Notes: generated from the sequence alone by a model not told the origin. A stretch of 64,000 nucleotides of DNA from Climacteris rufus (GCA_013398175.1 VZRZ01004300.1:1551728-1615727), one strand, 5' to 3'. Positions 1-9,978 are shown, counted from the stretch's first letter. A program made the numbers and translations.

Positions 1-597
1 CTGTTCCAGTGTTTCACTGCTCTCACCATAAAAAATGTCTTCCTTATATCAGGTCTGAATTTACTCTCTTTTAGTTTACAACCAGTACCCTTTGTTCTAT
101 CCCAGCAGGCCCTGCTAAAAAGTCTGTTCCCATCTTACTTATAAGCCCCCTTTAAGTATTGAAAGGCTGCAATGAGATCTCCCTGCAGCTTTCTCTTCTC
201 CAGGCTGAACAACCCCACCTCTCTCAGTCTGTCTTCATAGGAGAGATGCTCCATAATTGTGGCCCTCCTCTGGGCTCTCTCCAACAGCTGATGAGGACCC
301 CAGAGCTGGATGCAGCACTGCAGGTGGGGTCTCACCAGAGCAGAGCAGAGCAGAGCAGAGCAGAGCAGAGCAGAGGGGCAGAATCCTCTCCCTCACCCTG
401 CTGCCCACGCTGCTTTGGGTGCAGCCCAGGATGTGATCGGATTTCTGGTTTGTGAGTGCACGGTGCCAGCTCAGTCCCAGCCTCTCATCCACCAGCACCC
501 CCAAGTCCTCCTCAGCACGGCTGCCCTGGATCTCTTCATCCCTCAGCCTGTACTGAGGTCTGCCCTGACCCAGGTGCTGCAGCTTACACATTTTCTA
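1..597 (-). mobile_element. CR1 LINE, 3' part of ORF2 plus 3' sequence, cut by window edge
   Basis: The minus strand encodes the degenerate C-terminal end of the CR1 reverse-transcriptase polyprotein. Recognisable blocks, in order, are CKLQHLG, EEDLGVLVDERLGLSW, LERAQRRAT, YEDRLREVGLFSLEKRK and AAFQYLKGAYK, matching the usual C-terminus of avian CR1 ORF2. The frame is broken by a pentanucleotide array (336-375). The element continues past the left edge. It is a dead, 5'-truncated copy. Confidence 0.9.
336..375 (+). repeat. (CAGAG)8 pentanucleotide microsatellite inside CR1
   Basis: Eight perfect CAGAG units. On the minus strand they read as repeats of CTCTG and sit where the CR1 ORF2 consensus has two adjacent CTCTG units (Ser-Ala-Leu region before VRPHL). 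The array therefore arose by slippage from sequence already in the transposon. Confidence 0.95.
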
Positions 598-1855
598 ACA
601 TGGTTGGCCACATTAGGCTTCTAGTTTCGGGCATGAAAAGAGAAGGCATAGGTCAAACAAGAATACACCCTTGGTTTAATCAGCTGGTATGTCTGCACAC
701 AGGCAGCCAGCTGCACTTGGGCCTCTTGAAAGCACCAATGAAGAACTGCATATCGATAATTTCAAGATGTGACATTAGAAATATTTTAAAACATTTGTCC
801 CCAAATGCCAAAGTAATGGGTAGGGAATACCAAGTGGAAATTTGGCTGACTGCCCTATATGATTTTCACTCAGAGTCTGCATCTTAGATAGTCTCTAATG
901 GGGGCAAAAACCAAAGGATACTCATGAGTTTTTTGAGTGATGTTACTGCATTGAAGTCGCTGGTATCTGGTGTGATTTGCATTTCCCTCACCCCAAAAAT
1001 CTCAGAATCGTGGTCTAGCTCTCTTGTTTTGTAGGATACTTCATAGCAAGACTTCATCTTTGAGCTCTAGCTCCTCTCTTAGAACTACATCATTCAGATC
1101 CTCTCTGCTGGAAAACAGATGAACTCTCCAGTGCCTGATCTCACACATCAGAAAATAAAGAATATATTTCTAAGATACTCAGCTCTGAAAATGCTTGGAT
1201 GTAATTTCTGAGGCAGTATCCTTACTTGTTAACACTGGAAGAACCTGTTCCCGATATTGCAGCCCACATGCTCCTCAGAAAACGTTTCTTTGAGCTTGTG
1301 TCAAAATTTCACAAAAGATTTGAAGGAGTTTCATTTCAACTCAGTGGGAAAATCTCATATTATTTACCCCATTATACCTCGTTGCCTCAAGACTACTATT
1401 ATTATTCATAGCCTCTCACATTCAAAATTGTATGCAAACCCCCACAAAGCTGTGAGCTGAGCTTAAAAATCACCAGGTATACTTGTTGCTGAGCTGCTGA
1501 TCTTTTTCACAGTGAAGTCAAGACAGGATTTCAAAGTTTGCTTCACAACCTGGACGAGTAGAGAAGTAAATTCACATTTCCTTGAAGTGCAAATTGAAAT
1601 TCTTGTAGTTCGCAGGCTCCAGGAACCACTGTTTCAAATGGAAAGAGGGTTGGTAACAGCCACTAGCAGAAGTGTGTCACACGAGTTGTGCAGTTATATT
1701 TACAGAAAGAAATGTATTAAATGATAATAATTAGCTAAATATCTCCCAAGAAGGCCAAGTGAACATCACAGCATGAGAGCTACAAGCGCTGAGCCTTCAA
1801 TGTCACATCAGGAAAATCTAAGCAATGTAAGTATTTTTTCCTTTGTGCTTTCTAG
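598..1855. other. Intergenic stretch with no convincing gene
   Basis: AT-rich sequence between two segments of interest. I see no repeat I recognise. An ATG with A at -3 (1773-1775) opens 18 codons that run to a perfect GTAAGT donor at 1827; this is mentioned only as a possible first exon and could be chance. A strong acceptor (pyrimidine tract ending TTTCTAG) ends at 1855. Confidence 0.4.
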
Positions 1856-2065
1856 GTTTCCAAGTTCTTCCACAATGACCCAGAAGAGGATCCTGAATCA
1901 GTTTCAAATTCTTACTTCTGGTCTGGAAAGTGGTCCATAACAGCTTCCAGAGATGCCAGACAGCACCTCCTCAGTCAGTGTGAGCTCCTTGGAGGGCTCC
2001 AGAGTTCCTGTCAAGGGAGCCACAGCAGTTTCCACAAGGCAGGAGCTGCCTCTCTGGGAGCTACA
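1856..2065 (+). CDS. Possible unnamed coding exon (acceptor-initiated open frame)
   Basis: A strong 3' splice site (TTTTTTCCTTTGTGCTTTCTAG, given only as the tract 1834-1855) is followed directly by a 70-codon open frame that begins VSKFFHNDPEEDPESVSNSY and stops at TAG 2066-2068. The frame is closed by the TAG of the splice site itself, so it only makes sense if entered by splicing. The acidic, Asn/Ser-rich start looks like protein sequence. Possible donors are at 1978 (leaves phase 2) or 1980 (leaves phase 1). I do not recognise the protein. The opposite strand is also open here (1904-2503), so composition may explain part of the signal. Confidence 0.22.
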
Positions 2066-2257
2066 TAGTGTTCCACAGCCCTCTGCAGCACAAAGACAGC
2101 AAGAAATGGAGGGATCTAACAAAAACAACAGATTTTGTGCCCCGAAATCTGAGACCTGGATTGCAGATGAGGATGCAGGGTGATGGAGCTCATGCTGACC
2201 ATGAGGACCTGCTTCACTCAAACCCAGGCAGAGACCAGTGCACAGGGGCTGTTTCAT

Positions 2258-2715
2258 AGAATTATAGAATAGTTTAGGTTGGAAAAGACCTCTAAGATCA
2301 TCATTGAGTCCAACTGTTAACCCAGCACTGCTGAGCCCACCACTAAACCATGTCCCCAGGTGCCACAACCACACACCGTTTGAGCACTTCTCTCTCTTTT
2401 CAGTGCAGATATTTTCCCCTGAGATCCAACTCCTCTGGTGTAACTTGAAGTACTTTCCTCTTGTCCTATCCCTTGTTACTTGGGAAGAGAAACCACCCCC
2501 CATCTGGCAACAAACTCCTTTCAGGCAGTTTTAGGGAGCGATAAGGTCCCCCCCGAGCCTCCTTTTCTCCAGGCTAAACAAGCTCGGCTCCCTCAGCTGC
2601 TCCTCATCAGACTTGTGCTCCAGACCCTTCAGCAGCTCCACTGCCCTGCTCTGGGCACACTCCAGCTTCTCAATGACGGTCATGTAGTGATGGCCCAAAA
2701 TGTGCTGCTCAGGGT
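2258..2715 (-). mobile_element. CR1 LINE, 3' end with ORF2 C-terminal relic
   Basis: The 3' end lies at the low-coordinate side with the typical TAGAATTATAGAATAG repeat and GTTTAGGTTGGAAAAGACC. Farther in, the minus strand codes a degenerate ORF2 end (LKGLEHKSDEEQLREPSLFS, then LEKRRLGGDLIAP). Homology fades near 2715, so the copy is 5'-truncated. Confidence 0.88.
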
Positions 2716-4304
2716 TGCTCCAGCGTGGTTGCAGCCCGAGTTGAGTGAACTGCAGCACAGCTGCAATCTGTCCCTCTCCAGCACGGGCAGCATTTCTGCT
2801 GTTTGCTCTCTGAAAGCAGCAGCTCTTTCTGTGCTCCCACTCGTGTAGTGGTGTGTGCTGCATCCCAGCAAAGCACCGTGGCCAGGGCTGCTCTTTGAAC
2901 ATCGTCCATTTTCAGACAGCAGCTGCTGCGTCCCGCTCACAGAGCACTTGCGTTGTCTTCACACCAACTCACCATCCCCGGGCGTGGGGGGAGGCTGTGC
3001 TGTGTCTGCGTGGAGAGCTCAGCCGAGAGAGGGACGTGGCACAGGGCCATGTGGGATCTATTAACTCTGGGGAAGCAGAGAGCAGCTGAAGGCTGCAGGC
3101 AGTACCGTAATGAGGTAAACGATATAAGCTGGGGATAAAACAGGAATTACTCACGGACTTATTCCTCAGCACTTCCACTGCGGCTGTTGGTGCCTTAGCC
3201 TCACAGATGTCAAATGCAGCCAATTAAAAGTTACATAATGCCACAGCTGAAGTTAACCTCTGCTGTGCCCCAGTCTGTGCCCACTGGCACCCTCCTGTAA
3301 GGAAGCAAACCAGGCTCGGTGGCCTGGGCACGGGCTGCAGTTCAAGCTACAAGGACAGCAGTAGGTGCTGTGGTGATACAGCCCTGGGCACACTCTACAG
3401 AGGACAGTTTCTAATCTGATTAATATTTGGTTTGCCCTTCTTCTTCCCCTTATAGACTGAGGACCCACACATCAGGAATCATTGTCCAGCCTTTGTTCAC
3501 CTTTCCTTGCCTGAGGGGTGTACTCAGATGAAATGCCCACCAAGCGTAGCTTCTGTAGCAGGAGATGAGTTCTTCTGGCAGCGCACAACTTTCAGACAGT
3601 TGAGTTTCTTTCTTTTCCATTCCACAGCCTACTAGGGGCCTGCTTTCACCTCCTTAGCTGTTTTACAAATATAAAAAAAGAAGAGAGATTTAAAGCGCAA
3701 CGCAAAACAAAAGCACCAAACGCAAAGTGGCTTGGATTGCTGACAGGAGGAGCCAGCTGCATGGGAAGATGTGCTTTGTGCCAGCAGGCTGAACACCTTT
3801 CCACCAGCAAGGGCAAGGTGATGGTCAGTGGAGTAGCTGGATGCTGGAAGATGCAGAGCTGTTGTTCTGAGGTAGGCTCAGAGGTGACACTCTGCAGGCA
3901 GCCCCTGGAGGGAGGAGAGCCAAGGAGGATGCAGCTGATGGCTGCTGTGGAGTTGGCACAGGGCTGCTGTGCATGTGGGTCCTGTGGTGGGGCTGCCCCC
4001 TTGGTCTAAGAGGCTGGCTGAGGGCTTGGATCCAAGGACAGAAAGCAAAAGGCAGAGGAATCAAATGGAGTGTTCTTCATTTGGTATTCAGTGTCAAGGA
4101 AAAGAAAGCTTCTCTGTGGGTTGCAGCTATAAGATTATGAGAGACAAAATTGAATTATTAAAACATTTATTCACCCAAGGACATGTTGAGCTCTCTGAGG
4201 ACCAAACTCATCCACTTAATTAAAAGAGAGAACTTCCCAAGCACCATTTGTATTGGCACTAAGTGACATATTTAATAGTTATGTCCTGAAAGGGTCATAC
4301 ATAC
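2716..4304. other. Intergenic, moderately GC-rich, no recognised gene
   Basis: Several short frames are open on both strands because the sequence is GC-richer than its surroundings. Exon-like fragments include 3747-3817 on the plus strand (phase 0 in, phase 2 out, but weak splice sites) and a minus-strand open run ending at a good GTGAGT donor near 3150. None is strong enough to call. Confidence 0.3.
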
Positions 4305-4557
4305 CCATAGTGGTAGATCTGAAAAGATAAAAAGCTTTTCTGACTTCTTGCTGTACTCCCTGCCAGAAAAGCGCCGGCACTTGGTCTAAAGGAAGCACGA
4401 TGAGCAGGAGGCTGTTGCCTACGGGCTTTGCTGCCTTCAGTTGATCAATAGCAATGATAGGTTGTGCTTCAGCAAGAACAGCTTGCTTTTCTGAAAGAGC
4501 AACAACAGCCAAAATCTGACAGGCAAACAGTTTTGGAGACTTGGAGATGTTGGTATC
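4305..4557 (-). CDS. Probable unnamed coding exon on the minus strand
   Basis: A 253-nt segment is bounded by an excellent acceptor (pyrimidine tract CTCCTTCCTTTCCCTTCTCT then ACAG) and a consensus-like donor GGTATGT. It is fully open for 84 codons, enters at phase 0 and leaves at phase 1. The predicted peptide starts DTNISKSPKLFACQILAVV, is rich in Ala/Leu/Val/Gln, and reads as one helical, folded segment (later blocks include AEAQPIIAIDQLKAAKPVG and VPALFWQGVQQEVRKAF). I do not recognise the family. It lies about 4.4 kb past the CTDP1 3' end and in the same orientation, so it would belong to a separate downstream gene whose other exons I cannot assign. A processed pseudogene fragment or chance are alternatives. 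Confidence 0.35.
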
Positions 4558-5885
4558 CTGTAGAGAAGGGAAAGGAAGGAGGACACAGTCCTTCTGACAG
4601 TCCTTGGTCAGGGTTTCTCCCTCATGATTACTGTCAGCAGAGGCTGTCACTGCCATTCACTTTTTCAAGACTTCCCCCTAGCAGAGGTAGAAGGGACAGA
4701 GGATAAATATCTGCACTGCTCATGTCCCAGAACAGACTTAGAGAAGGATGGATGTTTTGTCATTGCCTAATAAACCTACATGGCTTTGCAATATGGTTAC
4801 TGTCTGCCAACTCTGCTAGAGTTTGGCTTGGGAAGAGAAAATCTGGCTCAGGAAGAGGACAGTGATGACTCGGGAGGAAGGCCTGGCTCGATTCTGCTTC
4901 CCAGTCTCCTGGTGAGACATACTGACTGATGGAGGACAGCTCAGTGGGAGAGCTGTCTATCCCACAGGTAGGGCCACAAAATGCACCTCTGGTGTTACAG
5001 GTTAGCATATGCTCGACTTTTAAAGTGCCTCTGAACCCACCCAATGACCAAGTCTGTCCAGCTTCATCTTGGGATGCAGATCTTTGGAAGTGCCATGCTT
5101 TTACGTACTACATGTGGCTCCTTGTCTTGTCAGGGAAAAGAATTACCATAGAGTGTGGAAAGAAAAGGGAATTAATCGTGTGGGGATCATCCTCTGCCAA
5201 GGGAGCTCTGATTCACGGCGTGGCAGCACAGGCTCCATGGACATGAGACCTGCAGGGATCAGACAACTCCAGGGGGTTTGAAAGTGCCCGTGCAAGTCAG
5301 CAATGTCAAGTAATGTGAACACATCAAACCCACTCTGCTCAGTGCACACGACAGGAAAAATCAAAATCAGCCCCCATCTCACCAAGTAAATGATCGGAGT
5401 GCTCTGGGGTTGGGGTCTACGCCAGGTTATGGGGCACCTGTGCTATCCTCCAGCAAAAGGAGAAAATCACAAAGAATGAGAAGAGTGAAAGGAATAATTT
5501 GCTGTACCAGAAGTAGAGTTTGTGCAAAAGAGGGCTTGGCTTACAGCTCATCTCTGTTTGTCCACAGTTCTAGCAATCCTGTGTTCCTAGTGCCTGGCAT
5601 CCTTCTCAAACCTTGTTCTCAAATAAAATTCCTATCACATATGTATTAAAATCCAAACTCTCATTAATACGTGGTAGGGGATTCTCCAGTACAGTGTCTG
5701 GTACTGGACTTGAAAGACAACAAGCTTCTGGCAGTCAGACATCCAAGTTTCAGCTCTTTGAGAAACCCAAGAGTGAGGACCACACCTGCTTTATGCCTTC
5801 TCTGTCTTAGCCAGCATGGAATAGTTAAGGAGCTCATATGACATCAGTAACAGCAATCATGCTCCTTGTGCTCATTCTTTTTCCC
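4558..5885. other. Intergenic, no confirmed gene
   Basis: On the plus strand, ATG at 4929 opens a 13-codon frame (MEDSSVGELSIPQ) ending in CAG and a GTAGGG donor at 4968. On the minus strand the frame across 5044-4760 is open and Ser/Pro/Glu-rich. These conflict with one another and neither has two good splice sites. Confidence 0.25.
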
Positions 5886-5953
5886 CCTGCTTGAGTGGGG
5901 GATTAGATCAGATGACCTCCAGAGATCCCCTCCCATTTCAGCTATTCTGTGAT
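5886..5953 (+). mobile_element. CR1 LINE 3' tail fragment
   Basis: The sequence GCTTGAGTGGGGGATTAGAT followed by CAGATGACCTCCAGAGATCC and ending ATTCTGTGAT is the diverged last part of an avian CR1. Only about 70 bp remain. It ends about 50 bp before the exon-like segment at 6001. Confidence 0.85.
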
Positions 5954-6000
5954 GTGTATCTTGATGACAACAGACTTAACTCTTTCTTCCTCCTTGGAAG

Positions 6001-6137
6001 AGAAAGAACACAGGGTTTGTGTGGGCCCTCTGGAGATCCAGGAAAGCAGCAGCTGGCCTGGCTCTTGGGGACAATGACTGAACAGCTGCTGGGAATGATC
6101 CAGCTGATCTACAGGGAAGCCCAGGCCAGAAGCAAAG
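6001..6137 (+). CDS. Possible unnamed internal exon (coiled-coil-like)
   Basis: A 137-nt open segment lies between a pyrimidine-rich acceptor (CTCTTTCTTCCTCCTTGGAAG) ending at 6000 and a perfect donor AAAG|GTGAGT at 6138. It enters in phase 2 and leaves in phase 1. The peptide includes GDPGKQQLAWLLGTMTEQLL then GMIQLIYREAQARSK, an amphipathic, helical-looking run. The donor phase matches the second of two tandem acceptors at 7761/7765, continuing as ERLEQGTEHSHLKEQEH without a stop. I do not recognise the protein; a chance exon cannot be excluded. Confidence 0.3.
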
Positions 6138-6293
6138 GTGAGTTTTTCCATTTGTGGTTATGGGCTGTTTGACACTGAGTTATAAATTCCTAGAAGACGT
6201 TCCTCCTTCCACATGGAAGCACTCACACCCGGCCAACAAAAAGGCAGTGGTTTCACTTACCTGTACTACTTGTTACTGCTGTTACTATAGTTC

Positions 6294-6340
<47 letters not shown>
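6294..6340 (+). repeat. (ATCT)n tetranucleotide microsatellite
   Basis: Nearly twelve uninterrupted ATCT units (GATA on the other strand). Long enough to be polymorphic. Confidence 0.97.
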
Positions 6341-7042
6341 AAAGCCAGGTCAACAGGAAGAGCAGAGGATATGCAGCTGCAGGGTATCAGCAGAGGTATG
6401 TATTTCTCCTGTAGGCGATGCTGCCTGGGGGATTGGATACTGCTGCCTCCTGTTCCTTGAAGAGGGAAGGAGGCTGAGCTGGGTGCTGAGCTCCAACACT
6501 TCTGAAATGACAACAGAAGGTGGGGTTGGATAGGAAAAACAAATGTATAAAAAGCTTGCCTGCAGGTAGTGAGAACTGGGAGTCTTCTCATGTTGAATTT
6601 TCAGCTACATGATGAGACCCACTTCCCTAACAAGACCACTATGTACTTATTCCTCAACTTGTCATCTACTGCAATGTTCACTGTAGTAAAATTAGGCAGA
6701 ACTGAGAAATCTTTAGGTACAGCTCCAGGTTTGTGTGTGTGTTCACGCTTGTAAGACAGTCACCTATTCTGCAAGCAGTAGTGCCAAGAAGGAAAATTGA
6801 GATTTCCCACCCTTCACAGAGGATGTTACTAACACCGAGGATGTACCTAACACTGAGAAAACTGGAGGGCCTACTTCACATATGCGCAAAACTCAACAGT
6901 GTATTTGCACGCTCTGAGCTTTCCACATCTCAGTGCTAAGCAACACTGTTTCCTCATCTTCCCTCCTCCCCAGCACATGCTCAAGGAGAAAAGCTTGGCC
7001 ACTACACGATTCTTTTGACTTTTATCACCTGTCTCACTACAA
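6341..7042. other. Unassigned sequence between microsatellite and CR1
   Basis: No gene, repeat or conserved signal recognised. It would be intronic if the convergent gene model at 6001-7977 is right. Confidence 0.4.
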
Positions 7043-7178
7043 CCCCATCCCTAGAAACATTCAAGGCCAGGCTGGACAAAACTCTGGGCAACCTGGCCTG
7101 GTTGAAGATGTCCCTGCTCATTGCAGGGAGGATGGACCTTTAAAGGACCCTTCCAACCCAAACTATTCTGTGATTCCA
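7043..7178 (+). mobile_element. CR1 LINE 3' end fragment
   Basis: CCATCCCTAGAAACATTCAA followed by GGCCAGGCTGGACAAAACTC through CTATTCTGTGATTCC is a clear CR1 3' terminal region. It is truncated on the 5' side and oriented on the plus strand. Confidence 0.9.
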
Positions 7179-7765
7179 TGACCTTCAACAGATCTGTGAT
7201 GTCTTCTCGTTCTCTTAAGAACTGCTCAGGGCAAATCGAGGAGAAAGTAAAGCTGCTGGTCTTTAAATCAAAACAATGGCTCTCACCAGTTCTAAAATAA
7301 CCAGCAGATCTTAGGAGGCATCTTTCCTGGCCAGAAGTGACAGTGCATGCTTAGAAAGCTTGATGAAGCAAGGTGCCCCTTCTGTGCTCATTTCCACGCC
7401 TGATGCCCCTTCAGAGACCAGCACTGCCCAGTAAGCTCAACAGCCTCACTGGGAATCTGGTCTCCAGTCTGCTGGAAGCAGGTCCTTGCCAGCTACCTAA
7501 TGTACAGAAGTAGGTCAAGAGGGTAGGATAAAACAACAACAGTCAAAATATGTAGGTCACTTAATAAAGAGTTAACGTTATTTCACAAAGCACATTTGTT
7601 GCTTTTCCCAGGGTGCTCCTGCACCTTCAAAAAAGTGTAAGCTAGTGGGAGTGAGTGACAGCTTCACACACCAGAAGACTTCTTGCAGGCAGGTTAGAAT
7701 GGGCATTTCACTTACTGTCTATTAAACCTCCAGTTTCCATTTGTCTCTCCTATCTGAGCAGACAG

Positions 7766-7977
7766 AGAGGCTGGAGCAGGGCACTGAGCACAGCCACCTG
7801 AAGGAGCAGGAGCACCGAGAGCAGCTGCCCTGCCAGGGCTGCAGCAGCCAGCAAAGCAGCTCAGACCAAGGCAGAGCCTGGCCAGCTTTGCTGGCTGCTG
7901 TGTTCAGTCAGAGCTCGAATGCTGCCCCAGAGTTGCGTGACTGGCAAAGACCATCGGCCAGGAGGAGTCTCTGCTGA
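7766..7977 (+). CDS. Possible terminal coding exon of the convergent plus-strand gene
   Basis: A pyrimidine-rich tract (7722-7757) leads to two acceptors four bases apart (CAGACAG). Using the second one joins in phase with the exon ending at 6137. The frame reads ERLEQGTEHSHLKEQEHREQ, a Glu/Gln/His-rich helical run, then a Ser/Gln stretch and a tail ending SARRSLC before TGA at 7975-7977. An AATAAA at 8865-8870 would end the transcript. I do not recognise the protein. The opposite strand of the same spot also has a good acceptor sequence, which lowers confidence. Confidence 0.28.
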
Positions 7978-8934
7978 AATCTGTGCTGTCAAGTCATTTG
8001 CAGCATCACAGTGACCCAGAAAGCTGATGCTATTTCACATTATTTCAAGTGGGGTTTTAAGAAAACACAAAATGTGCCCCACAACTCCTGACATGTTAGT
8101 GTTTAATTGCAAGGAGCCATCCTCGGGAAGCTGGGGAGGCTGATTTCAGGTTGCTGGAAAGAAAAAGTGTTTTGACTTCCCATTTTACAAGCCTTAGTCT
8201 CTTTTTTCTTTTACATGATGAAACTCACTGGGAGACATCCTGCTTGTTTTCATGGAGAGTGACAGCAGGCAGGGCGCTGCAGTGGTGCTATGTGGTACCT
8301 GTGTAGGTGTCCAGGAAATGTAACATTTTCCCACAAAAGCCACTATTTTTGTCTGTGGATGCTGACCTTGCATTCTGCAGTGGAAAAGCAGTATTAATTT
8401 GAAAAGACTACTCTTGTATTTTCCCAGTCTTCCTTCTATTGTCATTATGAAGCTTTAAAACTAGTGCTATTTGTAAAACAGCTTAGGTTCTATTGAAATG
8501 TTCTCTGTTTTACTAAGTGGCAAAATGAAATATTTCTGCACCAGAAAGTATCTCCCTTTAACCATGACATATGAACTAATGAGTCCTCTTTTGTAAAAAT
8601 ATTTTTGGAAGGATTTGACTCCCCAGTTGCTAACAATTGAGCATAAACCGTGGTTCTAGCCTCACAAATTCAATACCAGAGAAACAATTGTTATGGTAAT
8701 TTCAGAGGCCAGTCAAAGACACCTGAGACAATGTCAGATATAAGAGTCTGTGTATCAAAGAAAAGGAAATTTTCTGAGCCAGTGTTTCTCTTCTGTGCCT
8801 CGGTTATCTTCCTGAATCTACAAACTTGCACTTGCTTTCAGTGTTTCTCATTATTTTCCTGCAGAATAAAGGAAAGATAATACAGAAAAATGCCTAGTGT
8901 TTGATGGAAGCAAATGAACAGGAAAGAGAAACAA
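7978..8934. other. Spacer between the candidate plus-strand stop codon and the CTDP1 3' end
   Basis: AT-rich, with no open frame of note. It would be the 3'UTR of the candidate plus-strand gene as far as about 8890, followed by a spacer of some 45 bp to the inferred CTDP1 cleavage site. Confidence 0.35.
8865..8870 (+). terminator. Plus-strand AATAAA facing the CTDP1 3' end
   Basis: It lies about 80 bp from the minus-strand CTDP1 AATAAA, the tail-to-tail arrangement expected between two convergent genes. It is only meaningful if a plus-strand gene exists here; otherwise it is a chance hexamer. Confidence 0.3.
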
Positions 8935-8951
8935 AGCATACAAAATGAACT

Positions 8952-8957
8952 TTTATT
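8952..8957 (-). terminator. CTDP1 distal polyadenylation signal AATAAA
   Basis: Canonical AATAAA on the minus strand, about 870 nt beyond the CTDP1 stop codon. The minus-strand sequence just downstream is U-rich (TGCTTTGTTTCTCTTTCC), as expected for the downstream element of a cleavage site. It is the last AATAAA before the sequence reaches the convergent AATAAA of the other strand at 8865-8870. Confidence 0.65.
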
Positions 8958-9340
8958 AAATGAAAGAAAATCTGTTTTGTGGGTCAAATATGAAATAGAA
9001 TATACAAAAACTTTACATCAGATCTCTTGTCAAAGAAATTAAATCCTATCTAGACTGAAGTAGCACTTGTTCTTTCCAAGACAACACGAATGGATGAATA
9101 TGCATCTTGTGGCAGTACAGGACCACACAGTATGCTGTGCTAAATTTCTGGTTACAGAGAAGAAAAGTCAAAAATCTAAACGATGTCTCTAAAGAACCCA
9201 ACTATTCAACAAAGTAACCTAAAACCATGAATGTTGATCACTATGTATTCTCTTAGAAGCAAATGACAGTTGGGTCAAGTGCAGAGTTCACAAAGCTTGC
9301 ATATCACGTTCTGTTTCTATACAAATATAAATAGTTATTT

Positions 9341-9378
9341 TTTATTTCAAAAATCCTTTTATATTCGATAGCTTTATT
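9341..9378 (-). terminator. CTDP1 proximal polyadenylation signals (two AATAAA)
   Basis: Two minus-strand AATAAA hexamers lie at 9378-9373 and 9346-9341, about 450-490 nt after the stop codon. They could give a short 3'UTR isoform. Use is unproven, since such hexamers occur by chance in AT-rich DNA. Confidence 0.35.
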
Positions 9379-9826
9379 TGTGGAAAAGGATTACCAGTTC
9401 GTCAGGTTCCTGCTGTACTACCCAGACAATTCCATCTCCTTTATCTTCTCCTCCTTTTGAAGATTATAACCCATAAACCACAGCCTGCAATACTTTTAGA
9501 AATTTGATGTGTGTTTAGTCACAAATCTTTGTATAACTGTCCTGTACATGAAGGTTCTGCAGAGCTCCTAACATGTCTTTGGCATGACACACCATGTCCC
9601 ATTTAATACTTTTTTTGCTTAAAAAAGTATATTTTCCTTTAGTAAAACAACTTAAAAACATCTATTTCCGATTTTGTAAAATAACGTGTCACCTCTTGAG
9701 CTGCTTTGCAAAATATACACACACATTTTGGAAAAACATTGAGTACTGACATAAGGGACTCGTCCAAAGTCCAATCTGTTTATGAGAAGTAAACTATAAT
9801 TACAAATTCTGTCTTCTGCATGAATC

Positions 9827-9968
9827 TCACATGAAGTCGTTCAATTCAGCTTCAAGTGCTGCTGCCATTTCATCTGCTTCAGAACTGCTTCCCTCCTCAT
9901 CCTCATTGCTGGATTCCTTACTGGATTCACTGGCAGCATCATCTTCCCCCAGCTTGCGCTTGTGACCC
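9827..9968 (-). CDS. CTDP1: CTDP1 terminal coding exon (FCP1 C-terminus, RAP74-binding tail)
   Basis: This is the last coding exon of the RNA polymerase II CTD phosphatase FCP1, a nuclear enzyme that dephosphorylates the heptad repeats of RPB1 so the polymerase can be recycled. Seen: the acceptor reads CTGCCCTTCCAG, the exon opens with one G that completes an Arg codon, then codes GHKRKL, a Ser/Glu/Asp-rich stretch, and ends SEADEMAAALEAELNDFM followed by TGA at 9829-9827. I recognise this as the FCP1 C-terminus; the human protein, from memory, ends almost the same way with a Leu before the final Met. Known for the family: this acidic tail forms a helix that docks on the C-terminal winged-helix domain of RAP74 (TFIIF), and the hydrophobic residues of the helix are kept here. 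GHKRKL preceding the acidic block looks like a basic nuclear-type motif. The exon gives 46 residues plus the split Arg. The frame is intact and the incoming phase matches the exon at 41086. Confidence 0.95.
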
Positions 9969-9978
9969 CTGGAAGGGC

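Larger units (their letters stand above)
8935..9826 (-). other. CTDP1: CTDP1 3' untranslated region
   Basis: The stretch runs from the TGA codon at 9829-9827 to an inferred cleavage site some 15-20 nt past the AATAAA at 8957-8952. It is AT-rich, has no coding potential, and holds two further minus-strand AATAAA hexamers (plus-strand TTTATT at 9341-9346 and 9373-9378). A shorter 3'UTR of about 0.5 kb is therefore also possible. The 3' boundary is inferred; no transcript data were available. Confidence 0.7.

Noticed and set aside
1904..2503. 199-codon minus-strand open frame
   Set aside because: Its first half is the reverse reading of a CR1 3' end and its second half overlaps the plus-strand exon candidate in a GC-richer block; there are no matching splice signals and no recognised domain.
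6261..6300. Perfect CAG|GTAAGT donor on the minus strand next to the GATA repeat
   Set aside because: The sequence that would be the exon is the microsatellite and holds no acceptor with a pyrimidine tract.
7728..7765. Minus-strand 38-nt mini-exon with a strong acceptor and a GTAAGT donor
   Set aside because: It lies opposite the plus-strand terminal exon candidate. A 38-nt exon cannot be judged without transcripts, and the pyrimidine tract is simply the complement of a purine-rich coding-like run.
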